Positions 26,040 to 37,656 of a DNA stretch of 60,460 nucleotides are shown here, piece by piece. The notes beneath the pieces are model-generated. The model was not told where the DNA came from and made no database searches. It was given only the letters and a program-made list of their open reading frames with translations. This DNA is from an uncultured Fibrobacter sp. (lineage in GTDB: Bacteria; Fibrobacterota; Fibrobacteria; Fibrobacterales; Fibrobacteraceae), in NCBI GenBank assembly GCA_947165045.1, contig CAMUYW010000013.1, positions 1 through 60,460 on the forward strand, given 5' to 3'. The translations under genes and the position numbers were made by a program. How positions within the stretch are numbered: the first letter of the stretch is position 1; each line of letters opens with the position of its first letter.

Positions 26040-26380
26040 TATTTTGTCTCCTGTAATAAATAGCTGATGGATTGATAGGTATCCAAATTTTCCAGTTCGT
26101 CATCGCTAGTTTCGCCAAGGTCGTTGTACCACGAGACGAGTTCATCGGAAGCGGCATTCTTGATGAGGAGCGCTTCGGTGTCCATCTGGTTAAACATGGT
26201 AAATACGGCGACGAACGCAACGACTATAAGACTTGCAGCGAGTGCATAAATAGATCTCGTCTGGACAAGTTTTAAGAATTTCTGTTTCTTCGAAGAATCG
26301 AGTCTTGCGCAGACCGTTTCCCAAGAATCTTTCCTGGGCTTGATTCTCTCGAGTTTTGAAAAATCGATTTGATCACGCAT
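26039..26380 (-). CDS. Small single-pass anti-sigma factor (CnrY-like), putative
   Basis: 113 aa: about 43 cytoplasmic residues, one membrane helix (about 45-65, IYALAASLIVVAFVAVF) and an acidic outer tail. The size and topology match small anti-sigma factors such as CnrY, though no sequence motif proves it. The start overlaps the sigma-factor stop by eight bases and the stop overlaps the next gene by one, so the three genes are tightly coupled. It would hold the sigma factor at the membrane until the periplasmic sensor responds. Confidence 0.7.
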   Translation of the reverse strand: MRDQIDFSKLERIKPRKDSWETVCARLDSSKKQKFLKLVQTRSIYALAASLIVVAFVAVFTMFNQMDTEALLIKNAASDELVSWYNDLGETSDDELENLDTYQSISYLLQETK

Positions 26381-26918
26381 AGTTCACGTTCTCCTGTAAA
26401 TAGTTCTTGACAACAGTGCGTGCTCGACTGAGCCTTGCTTTGATGGTTCCTTCGGGCATGTTGTAAATCTCGGATAAGTCCTTGACACCGAGGTCCTCGG
26501 CGTCTTTGAGCCAAAGCATGCTTCGCGTTTCGGCGGAGAGCTTTGACAGGCCAATTTCCAAGAGTTCCGGGTCGTAATCTGTTTGTTCCTCGTGCTTGCT
26601 TCCGATGGCGGATACGGTCACGAGCTCGATATGTTCCTCTTCGAGTTCGGCGTGGCGCTTTTTGGAACGCAGCCTCATCAAACACTCGTTGACGGTGAGG
26701 CGGTATAGCCAAGTGTTGAGCGCGCTTTCGCCGCGGAACTTGCCGATTTTCCCTGGAACGGAAACGAAAATGTCCATCAGCACATCTTCTGCTTCGTCGC
26801 GGTTCTTGAGCATTCTGAACGCGAGGTTCAGCACGTTTGTACTGTGGGCTTTCCACAGCATGCCCAGCGCTTCGCGGCTGCCTTCTTTGATTTTCTTTAT
26901 GATGACCTTTTCGTCCAT
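26373..26918 (-). CDS. ECF-type RNA polymerase sigma factor
   Basis: 181 aa, typical ECF length. Region 2 is at about 10-80 (LGMLWKAHSTNVLNLAFRML; KNRDEAEDVLMDIFVSV; GESALNTWLYRLTVNECLM) and region 4 at about 120-175 (DLSEIYNMPEGTIKARLSRA). It directs RNA polymerase to stress genes and probably to its own operon. It is followed directly by the putative anti-sigma and Cys/His-rich sensor genes. No good Shine-Dalgarno sequence is seen before the ATG. Confidence 0.93.
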   Translation of the reverse strand: MDEKVIIKKIKEGSREALGMLWKAHSTNVLNLAFRMLKNRDEAEDVLMDIFVSVPGKIGKFRGESALNTWLYRLTVNECLMRLRSKKRHAELEEEHIELVTVSAIGSKHEEQTDYDPELLEIGLSKLSAETRSMLWLKDAEDLGVKDLSEIYNMPEGTIKARLSRARTVVKNYLQENVNYA

Positions 26919-27066
26919 TTCGTTAGTTTTGATGCATGTGGGTGGGGGAAGGTTGCGTAAATACTAAAATTTTTTTTCGATTCAAATTTAATTATGAAAA
27001 ATAATGGTTCCCCTACGCTTCGCTTCGAGGACGACGAGCTACTAATGACTAATAACCATTTAATTA

Positions 27067-27072
27067 TATTAT
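27067..27072 (+). promoter_or_regulatory. Putative -10 element of the DUF1538 gene (leaderless)
   Basis: TATTAT, six bases before the ATG at 27079. A weak -35 (ATGACT, 27045-27050) lies 16 bases further up. No Shine-Dalgarno sequence is present. Confidence 0.4.
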
Positions 27073-27078
27073 ATATCG

Positions 27079-28611
27079 ATGCAAAAAATCCTTTTTGAAA
27101 AGTTGAAAGAGGCTTTTGCCTCCGTTTTGCCCATCACGCTTATTGTGTTGCTGGTTTCGCATACTCCGCTTGTGTCTTTTTCGGTGAAGGAACTGGTTGT
27201 TTTTTCGATTAGTGCGGTGTTTTTGATTGTGGGGATAGGGCTTTTTAACTTGGGGGCGGACCTTGCCATGACGCCGATGGGGGCGTATGTAGGGTCGGGG
27301 CTTACCAAGTCGCGGCGTCTATTGTTGCTTGTTTCGGTCTGTTTTGTGATGGGCGTGCTCATTACGATTGCGGAACCGGATTTGTCCGTGCTCGCAGAAC
27401 AGGTGAAAAATGCCGTAAAACCGATTTTGCTGATTTCGACGATTGGGGTTGGTGTCGGGATTTTCTTGCTGCTTGCAATTTTGAAAATCGTGTTCAAGAA
27501 AGATCTTTCGCTGATTATCATTTTCTTTTACATGGTGCTGTTCATGCTCGGGATGCTCATGGTGTCTGTCGGGCGGAATTCGTTTGTACCGCTTGCGTTT
27601 GACTCGGGTGGCGTGACGACGGGGCCGATTACGGTGCCGTTTATCATGGCACTTGGCGTGGGTGTCGCTGGTGCAATTGGCGGTAAGAACGCTTCGGAAA
27701 ACAGCTTCGGCTTGATAGCACTTTGTTCGGTGGGCCCGATTTTGGCATTGATGGGCTTGGTCGTTTTTTCGAAAGGCGATTTGACTTACGAGCTTTCGAC
27801 CGCGGCATATTCCGTGGAAGCTAGCCTTGGCGAAAACTTTTGGCCGGTCGTTTGGACGGTTGCAAAAGAGGTGTTTATTGCGCTTGCGCTTATTGTCGCT
27901 TCTTTCTGTGCGCTCCAGTTTACGGTACTGAAACTCCCGATGGCAAAGCTAGTGCAAGTGGGTGTCGGGATTTGCTACACGTTTATTGGACTTGTGATTT
28001 TCTTGACGGCGGTGACGGTCGGGTTCATGCCGATTGGTTTTGAAATTGGATGCGAACTCGCGAAACGGCCGCATGCGCTTGTGACGGCGGGATTTATCAT
28101 TGGCATGGTGGTGGTGCTTGCAGAACCTGCGGTACATGTGCTCAACAAGCAAGTCGAAGAAGTGACTGGCGGGCTTGTGACAAAGCGTTCCATGCTCATT
28201 GCGCTTTCGGTGGGTGTCGGTATTTCGATTGGACTTTCGATGCTCCGCATTATTATCGGTTTCCCGATTATCTATTACTTGTTGCCGGGTTACTTTATTT
28301 CACTTGGACTTTCGTTCTTTGTGCCGAAACTTTATACAGCAATTGCGTTTGACTCCGGTGGAGTAGCGAGCGGTCCGTTGACTTCGAGCTTTATTTTGCC
28401 TTTGGCGATTGGCGCTTGCTCCGTGATTCACGATGGCGGCGATTCGATTCTGAATTACGCATTCGGTATTGTGGCGATGGTCGCGATGACTCCGCTCATT
28501 ACGATTCAGGTGCTTGGTTTCAAGGCAATTGTTGCAAGGCTTTGGCGCAACAGGATGATGATGCGTCGCTTGCAAGATGCTGATGATGAACAAATTATTG
28601 ACTTTGTGTAG
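27079..28611 (+). CDS. DUF1538 multi-pass membrane protein
   Basis: 510 aa with about a dozen hydrophobic helices in two homologous halves. The halves carry the matching motifs FDSGGVTTGPITVPFI and FDSGGVASGPLTSSFI, as well as ITIAEPDLSVLAEQV and VLAEPAVHVLNKQV. The repeated design looks like a transporter or channel; the substrate is unknown. Two P-II-like genes follow on the same strand (gaps of 8 and 2 bases), which suggests that P-II proteins gate it, as GlnK gates AmtB. It probably has a leaderless start with TATTAT six bases upstream. The opposite-strand frames across it are shadows. Confidence 0.88.
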   Translation: MQKILFEKLKEAFASVLPITLIVLLVSHTPLVSFSVKELVVFSISAVFLIVGIGLFNLGADLAMTPMGAYVGSGLTKSRRLLLLVSVCFVMGVLITIAEPDLSVLAEQVKNAVKPILLISTIGVGVGIFLLLAILKIVFKKDLSLIIIFFYMVLFMLGMLMVSVGRNSFVPLAFDSGGVTTGPITVPFIMALGVGVAGAIGGKNASENSFGLIALCSVGPILALMGLVVFSKGDLTYELSTAAYSVEASLGENFWPVVWTVAKEVFIALALIVASFCALQFTVLKLPMAKLVQVGVGICYTFIGLVIFLTAVTVGFMPIGFEIGCELAKRPHALVTAGFIIGMVVVLAEPAVHVLNKQVEEVTGGLVTKRSMLIALSVGVGISIGLSMLRIIIGFPIIYYLLPGYFISLGLSFFVPKLYTAIAFDSGGVASGPLTSSFILPLAIGACSVIHDGGDSILNYAFGIVAMVAMTPLITIQVLGFKAIVARLWRNRMMMRRLQDADDEQIIDFV

Positions 28612-28619
28612 AGGCGAAT

Positions 28620-29033
28620 ATGGTTGAAACTGTGAAAAAAGTTTTGAAAAGAAGTGCGCCTCAGAAGGTTCATTCAAAAGTTTCGATGAATCGCTTGAAG
28701 ATTCTCGTGACGACGGTGAACCGCGCAAAGGCTGACTTTTACATGGATTACATCCAGTCGTTTGGTGCGAATATGCAGTTTGTGTTTTACGGGCATGGAA
28801 CTGCTCCGCGCGAAATCATGACTGCGCTTGGCCTTGCGGATTCGGAACGCGCCGTGATTATAAGCATCATTGGCGAAGACCATGTGCCTGCTGTTTTGGA
28901 ATGCCTTGAAGAAAAGTTCAGGACGATTGTAAATGGAAAGGGTATTGCCTACACGATTCCGATGTCGAGTGTGATTGGCAAGTCCGTATTTAACTTTTTG
29001 AGCGACAACCGTTCCCAGGTGGGGAGAGGATAA
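28620..29033 (+). CDS. P-II-like regulator, first of a pair
   Basis: 137 aa. A basic N-terminal extension of 22 residues precedes a ferredoxin-like P-II domain (MNRLKILVTTVNRAKADFYM; then LGLADSERAVIISIIGEDHV; then the C-loop-like GKGIAYTIPMSSVIG). No classical T-loop with the uridylylated Tyr is recognised. AGAGG six bases before the ATG supports the long start. It probably binds a nucleotide or small ligand and controls the adjacent DUF1538 membrane protein. Confidence 0.75.
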   Translation: MVETVKKVLKRSAPQKVHSKVSMNRLKILVTTVNRAKADFYMDYIQSFGANMQFVFYGHGTAPREIMTALGLADSERAVIISIIGEDHVPAVLECLEEKFRTIVNGKGIAYTIPMSSVIGKSVFNFLSDNRSQVGRG

Positions 29034-29035
29034 TC

Positions 29036-29386
29036 ATGAAAGCGAATACACATGAATTAATTATTTGCATTGTGAATAACGGATTCTCCGATACCGTGAT
29101 GGAAGCCGCAAAGGACGCTGGCGCTCGCGGCGGTACGGTTTTGAACGCTCGTGGAACGGCAAACAAGGAAGCGGAATCGTTCTTCCATATTGCAATCCAA
29201 CCAGAAAAAGAAGTGGTGATGATTCTTGTGCCGCTGAATGTGAAAGATGCGGTGTTGCATGCTTTGTACGAAAAAGCGGGCCTTGATACGATGGGGCAGG
29301 GAATTGCGTTTGCGCTCCCGGTCGATAACGTCGTTGGCCTTACGCCGTGGAAAGTGGAACACAAGGCACCGGAAGAGAAGAAGTAA
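29036..29386 (+). CDS. P-II-like regulator, second of a pair
   Basis: 116 aa. P-II pattern: HELIICIVNNGFSDTVMEAA, GARGGTVLNARGTANKEAES, VVMILVPLNVKDAVLHALYE and GQGIAFALPVDNVVGL. It is closer to canonical P-II proteins than its neighbour and may form mixed trimers with it. GGAGAGG lies upstream inside the end of the previous gene. It ends 11 bases from the convergent metH stop. Confidence 0.8.
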   Translation: MKANTHELIICIVNNGFSDTVMEAAKDAGARGGTVLNARGTANKEAESFFHIAIQPEKEVVMILVPLNVKDAVLHALYEKAGLDTMGQGIAFALPVDNVVGLTPWKVEHKAPEEKK

Positions 29387-29397
29387 GGGAACTTTCG

Positions 29398-33066
<3,669 letters not shown>

Positions 33067-33243
33067 TTTATAATTCCGTTGTTGCAAAGTTTGACAATTC
33101 GGAAATTCCGCACTGCCACAATATGCGTATATTTGGTTTTATGCATAAAGATAGAAAATGCCCGGCCCGCTGTCACTAGCTGTATATAATAATACCTCTA
33201 ATAACGGCTCCCTATCGGAAATCAAAAAATTACACTTAAAAAC

Positions 33244-33257
33244 ACCCGAGTTCGGGT
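33244..33257. promoter_or_regulatory. Palindrome between metH and the spermidine-synthase-like gene
   Basis: ACCCGA-GT-TCGGGT, 33 bases before the ATG at 33290, in the divergent 223-base promoter region. It may be an operator; symmetry is the only evidence. Confidence 0.35.
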
Positions 33258-33289
33258 AAATCCAACTTAATTAGTATAGATTTGCTCTC

Positions 33290-36200
33290 ATGAATATTGT
33301 AATTTACGCCCTATTTGCTCTTTCTGGTTTTGCGGGTCTCATTTACGAAGGTTCGTGGGCCAGGTATCTTAAACTTTTCCTCGGGCATTCGAGTTACGGT
33401 CAAGTGCTCACGCTCTGCATTTACATGGGCGGGCTTGCGATTGGTAGTTTTGTCGCAGGCAAGTTGGTGGAACGTGTGCGGCGCCCGTTGCTCGGGTATG
33501 CGGCGGTGGAGTTGGGCATCGGTATTGGCGGAATCATTTACCATCCGCTTTACATTTGGCTCACGGATTATTTTTACGATTCGAATTTTGTGGCGGGTCT
33601 GAGTTCGCGCGGGGCGGAAATCGTCAAGATTATTTTGGCGACGGGTTCGACGCTCCCGATTGCGATTGCGGTGGGCATGACGTTCCCGTTCATTGCGGCA
33701 GGTCTCATGCGAAAGAGCGGTGCCGAAGTTTCGCTTCCGATGCTTTACTTTACGAACAGTCTCGGTAGTGCAATTGGTATTTTGTTCACAAGCTACACGT
33801 TGATTCCTGTGCTCGGTAATCATGCGACTTTGTGCGTAGCGGCTTCGATTAACTTTTTGCTGGCGGCGATATTCTGCTATATTGGCTACACGGAGCCTGC
33901 AACGCATGAAGAAGAATTGGCAGAAGAAGGCGAGGCTGCTGATGGCGCGGAATCTCGTGAAAATGCAAATCGCGCGGAACAGGAAAAAATCGCATATCCG
34001 CGAAACGAGGATTATGCGGCTGAACACAAACTACCGATGCCGCCGAAAAATATGTGGTTCTGGATTGCCGGAATTACGGGACTCACTTCGTTTGTCTATG
34101 AAATCGTTTGGATTCGTTTGCTTTCGCTGTTGATGGGTTCTTCGAGCCATAGCTTTGACCAGATGCTTTCGGCGTTTATCTTGGGCCTTGCAATTGGCAG
34201 TGCCGTGAGTGGAAAGTTGTTGAAAAAAGATTCGCTTGTGGTGCTTTCGCTCGCGCAAATTTTCATGGGATTCTTTGCTCTTTGTACGTTGTATTTCTAC
34301 AAGCCGTTCTGGGAAGGCATGAATATTGCAAACCAGATTTTCAATACGACGAATGACGGTTATGTTTGCTGGAGTATTTTCAAGTACGCACTTTCGATTT
34401 TGTGGATGGTGCCGACGAGTTTCTTTGCGGGCATGACACTCCCGCTGATTACGCTGATTCTCACGCGTGCGTTCAAGAGCGAAGCTCCGATTGGTAAGGT
34501 CTATGGTTGGAATACGGTTGGCTCGATTTTGGGTTCGGTTGGCGGTGGACTTTTGCTGTTGCCGGTTTTGCAGCTCAAGGGCTCGCTTGTGTTGGCTGCC
34601 GTGCTTGACTTTATGATTGGATTTATTTTGCTTGTAATCTATCGCAAAAAATTCCGCTATAGCGTTTTGTTCTATGTGATTACTTCGATTATGATTTTGC
34701 CATCGTTCTTTATGAACTTTGATCCGCACATGATTACGTCGGGTGCGTTCCGCGCGTTCAAGAATTTACATCCGGACGAAAAGATTGTGGTGCGTGATGG
34801 CAAAACGGCGACGATTAGTTTCCATGAATCGGATGTTCATTATTACATCAAGACAAACGGCAAGGCTGATGCGAGCATGAGCAAAAATCGCGAGAGGCCG
34901 ATTGAGGGTGATGAACTCACGCAGGCTGCGACCGCGTTTATGCCGATGGCCATGAAGGATAAACCTTACGATGCCGCAATGGTCGGATTTGGCAGTGGCA
35001 TGGGTGCGCATTACTTGCTCGCGGACCCGCTGGTGCGCGATTTTGATTGCGTGGAAATCGAAGACGAAATGATGAAACTTGCACGCGGATTTTATCCGTG
35101 GAACGCTCGCGGTTATGATGACCCGCGAATCCACATTTTCATTGATGATGCGCAGACGTTCTTCCTCACGAATCGTCGCAAGTACGACTTGATGATTAGT
35201 GTGCCGAGTAACCCGTGGGTGAGCGGTGTGGCCAGTTTGTTCAGCCATGAATTTTACGCTAAGATGCGCCGCTACATGAAGCCGGGTGGACTTTGGGTGC
35301 AATGGATTCAGACGTATGAATTTAACGATTTGCTGTTCCTAAATATTTTGAAAGCGCTTGATATGACGTTCCCGTACGTAAGTTTGTACAAAGCTCCTGA
35401 GGAACCGGACATTATTATTGTGGCAAGTGACGAGCCTGTGATGCAACGCGCCATTGGACGTTTCAGCACGGATTCAGCGCTGGTGAAGGAATTCAAGCGC
35501 ATCCATCGCGAGCCGGATTTCTTTGGCGAACAGAATTTCTTGTTCACGTCGAAGATGATTACATCGCTTTTGGATGGCGTAGAACCGAACAGCACGTTTA
35601 TCCCGATTGTCGACAACAAGGCGGAAGAGGCTCGCTTCGTGCATTCGAATGCGCGCATTGTGCAAGTGTTCGACAGCTGCGAAATTTGCTGGCCGGAATA
35701 TTTGGATTCTGCGGATTATGCGCTCCGCAGGCCGATGAAGGTCCAGTCGATGCTCAAGGCTGGTACGGATCCGTATCGCAGACGTGCATTGCTCGCGTAC
35801 ATGAAAGATGTGGAAAAGAAGGTTAAGGCTTTTGATGGAGTAGAATCGATGCTTGCCGGGAATGCTACGGCGGTTCCGACTTCAGTTCCGGGCGCTCCTG
35901 TGCCGGTTGCAAAAGTTGCGGATTCCGCAACGGTTGCGGACTCTACTGCGGATAGTGCAAATCGTCCGAAATTCAAAGTCACCGAGACTTCTCCGGAATG
36001 GAAAAAGTTCCGCGAAGAATATGTGGAATGGATGCGCGGCGTGCCGATGGAAGCGCGTGACACGAATGAAGTATACGTAAGAATGCGCAATCTAGTGAAT
36101 GCAGGCGCATTCCCAGAATCGTTCGTGGATGAATTCAACATTATGGAAGCGGCGCGTGCAAAGGATTACAAGCTGGCTGCGTTCTATGTCGCGAATTTCT

Positions 36201-36388
36201 ACGAGAAGTACGAAATTGCTGCAATGGATGAATTCTTCTTGCGTAATGCGATTATGATTGCGTTCCTCGCGCACAATCCAACGCTCGCCAATGTGCTATA
36301 CAAGGAAGCAATTAAGCCGCATGAGGAATTTGCTCCGATTGAAAAGCTCTTGATCCAGAAGGAAATCCCGAGAATCCGCTTGAAATAA
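33290..36388 (+). CDS. Membrane-fused spermidine-synthase-like protein
   Basis: 1032 aa. The N-terminal half has multiple membrane helices in two blocks (GFAGLIYEGSWARYLKLFLG and ITGLTSFVYEIVWIRLLSLL are homologous openings), separated by an acidic cytoplasmic loop near residue 205-245. Residues about 490-720 form a spermidine-synthase/methyltransferase-like domain (CVEIEDEMMKLARGFYPWN; YDLMISVPSNPWVSGVASLF; FSHEFYAKMRRYMKPGGLWV). A 250-residue C-terminal extension contains an Ala/Val/Pro/Ser linker. Such fused MFS/spermidine-synthase proteins are widespread, but their substrate is unresolved and real polyamine synthesis is not assured. No Shine-Dalgarno sequence is seen; TAGATT lies seven bases before the ATG. 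Confidence 0.88.
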   Translation: MNIVIYALFALSGFAGLIYEGSWARYLKLFLGHSSYGQVLTLCIYMGGLAIGSFVAGKLVERVRRPLLGYAAVELGIGIGGIIYHPLYIWLTDYFYDSNFVAGLSSRGAEIVKIILATGSTLPIAIAVGMTFPFIAAGLMRKSGAEVSLPMLYFTNSLGSAIGILFTSYTLIPVLGNHATLCVAASINFLLAAIFCYIGYTEPATHEEELAEEGEAADGAESRENANRAEQEKIAYPRNEDYAAEHKLPMPPKNMWFWIAGITGLTSFVYEIVWIRLLSLLMGSSSHSFDQMLSAFILGLAIGSAVSGKLLKKDSLVVLSLAQIFMGFFALCTLYFYKPFWEGMNIANQIFNTTNDGYVCWSIFKYALSILWMVPTSFFAGMTLPLITLILTRAFKSEAPIGKVYGWNTVGSILGSVGGGLLLLPVLQLKGSLVLAAVLDFMIGFILLVIYRKKFRYSVLFYVITSIMILPSFFMNFDPHMITSGAFRAFKNLHPDEKIVVRDGKTATISFHESDVHYYIKTNGKADASMSKNRERPIEGDELTQAATAFMPMAMKDKPYDAAMVGFGSGMGAHYLLADPLVRDFDCVEIEDEMMKLARGFYPWNARGYDDPRIHIFIDDAQTFFLTNRRKYDLMISVPSNPWVSGVASLFSHEFYAKMRRYMKPGGLWVQWIQTYEFNDLLFLNILKALDMTFPYVSLYKAPEEPDIIIVASDEPVMQRAIGRFSTDSALVKEFKRIHREPDFFGEQNFLFTSKMITSLLDGVEPNSTFIPIVDNKAEEARFVHSNARIVQVFDSCEICWPEYLDSADYALRRPMKVQSMLKAGTDPYRRRALLAYMKDVEKKVKAFDGVESMLAGNATAVPTSVPGAPVPVAKVADSATVADSTADSANRPKFKVTETSPEWKKFREEYVEWMRGVPMEARDTNEVYVRMRNLVNAGAFPESFVDEFNIMEAARAKDYKLAAFYVANFYEKYEIAAMDEFFLRNAIMIAFLAHNPTLANVLYKEAIKPHEEFAPIEKLLIQKEIPRIRLK

Positions 36389-36420
36389 TTGTTGGCGTGT
36401 CATCTTGATCATAAAACAAA

Positions 36421-36446
36421 AGGAAGCGTTTTTGCGCTTCCTTTTT
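36421..36446 (+). terminator. Terminator after the spermidine-synthase-like gene
   Basis: AGGAAGCG-TTTTTG-CGCTTCCT followed by TTTT. It lies 33 bases past the stop. It can also serve the convergent outer-membrane gene. Confidence 0.85.
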
Positions 36447-36452
36447 GCATGA

Positions 36453-36499
36453 ATTCTCGCCTTACTTCGACTTCGCTCAGCACAAGTTGCGAGAATGAC
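36453..36499 (-). repeat. Dispersed GTCATTC palindrome, reverse copy
   Basis: ATTCTCGC (36453-36460) pairs with GCGAGAAT (36489-36496), then GAC. It is a member of the GTCAT(T/C)C...G(A/G)AT family listed in the findings. Confidence 0.7.
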
Positions 36500-36539
36500 A
36501 AGTACTGCGGTTATAATTTAATACCTAACGCCCTATCAA

Positions 36540-37388
36540 CTAGAACAGGAACGAAATGCCGAGATTCGCGTAGAACGTAAGAAGTGTTGATTTCACAAAG
36601 GATTCTTCGACGGTCAAACCTTGATTCAAGAGGTTTGTAAAGCTCTGCACGATGCGAAGATCTATGTGGACATTTCTTGTGAGCATGTAGCCGCCTTGGA
36701 TTGCTAGGCCGACTTCCATGTTGGTTGAAACGAACGTATTTGAACTCTTGTTCCCGTTGTTTGATACAACACCGCCATTTGCTTCTGAACTGAATTCGGA
36801 ATCGCCCATCAGCTTGAGGCCGAGATGTAAACCGGCTGCTGCGAAAAAGTCGTATTGCTCGAACGTGTAGCGGAACATGATTGGAAGTTCAAACAACATA
36901 ATGTTGAGCTTAGCCTTGTTCGTGTAAACGTCCATGTCCTTTTCGTAATTGTATTGACGATAGTTGAATGTGAGTTCCGGTACAAGGCTAAAGTTCTTTG
37001 TGAACATCGAAATTTTAATGATGAGGCCTGCGCCTACGTTCCATCCTGCGCCCCAACCTTCAGAATTTGAGCCGAGGAAAGTGTTAAAACCGCCCTGCAA
37101 ACGTGCACCAAGGAATACGGATTGCGAAAAGCCTTCACTGCGTTGCTTGCTAATTTCAGAACGCGATGTAGTTTGAGTCTTGTATCTTGCATATGCGCTT
37201 GCATATTCTTCGTCCGTTGCAAATTCGCTGTCGTTTGATCCGTCGTAAGAGCCGGATTTGCTCTCGGAAGACGCAGACGGATTGGAATCGACAGAGACCC
37301 ATTCGTCATCATCGGAGCTTTGAGCGAATGCGCTTGTGGAGAGTGCTAAAACCAAGGACGCGAGAAGGCAAGATTTTCTTAAAAGCAT
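36540..37388 (-). CDS. Outer-membrane beta-barrel protein
   Basis: 282 aa. Signal peptide MLLRKSCLLASLVLALSTSAFA with a cut after AFA, then an acidic, Ser-rich segment, then alternating hydrophobic/aromatic strands ending in a C-terminal Phe (ISFLF), as in outer-membrane barrels. Probably an eight- to ten-stranded barrel of the OMP_b-brl/PorT-like type; the ligand is unknown. No Shine-Dalgarno sequence is present. A perfect TATAAT lies exactly six bases before the ATG, so the mRNA is probably leaderless. Confidence 0.82.
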   Translation of the reverse strand: MLLRKSCLLASLVLALSTSAFAQSSDDDEWVSVDSNPSASSESKSGSYDGSNDSEFATDEEYASAYARYKTQTTSRSEISKQRSEGFSQSVFLGARLQGGFNTFLGSNSEGWGAGWNVGAGLIIKISMFTKNFSLVPELTFNYRQYNYEKDMDVYTNKAKLNIMLFELPIMFRYTFEQYDFFAAAGLHLGLKLMGDSEFSSEANGGVVSNNGNKSSNTFVSTNMEVGLAIQGGYMLTRNVHIDLRIVQSFTNLLNQGLTVEESFVKSTLLTFYANLGISFLF

Positions 37389-37394
37389 GACGGA

Positions 37395-37400
37395 ATTATA
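37395..37400 (-). promoter_or_regulatory. TATAAT -10 element six bases before the barrel gene ATG
   Basis: Consensus TATAAT on the minus strand, ending six bases before the start codon. This places transcription initiation at the ATG. No -35 close to consensus is seen at the right spacing. Confidence 0.5.
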
Positions 37401-37576
37401 ACAAAACGTGGAGGTTCAACGACTTAAAAATATTTTAATACGAGTGAAAAGATGAGAAAAAAAAGTTTACAAAGGGGCTTCTGAGGCGAGTTTTTAACGT
37501 TATTTTGAAAATGGGAGTCTTAGTTCCAAATAGTGCTTCGCTTGCCTAGCCTGCTTTTGCCGTTTTGTCGCGCCAT

Positions 37577-37597
37577 GCAAAAGTTTCTATCTTTTGC
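37577..37597. promoter_or_regulatory. Hairpin in the leuS leader
   Basis: GCAAAAG-TTTCTAT-CTTTTGC, 60 bases before leuS. No T-box motif or leader peptide rich in Leu codons is seen in the 268-base gap. Confidence 0.35.
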
Positions 37598-37656
37598 CTC
37601 GAAAATTATAAAGCGGTTTTGCTAGCGAGCTGGCAGAACCTATTGAGGTATAAATA

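Noticed and set aside
33067..33289. B12 or SAM riboswitch before metH
   Set aside because: No conserved B12-box or SAM-riboswitch core was found in the 223-base gap, which must also hold the divergent promoter.
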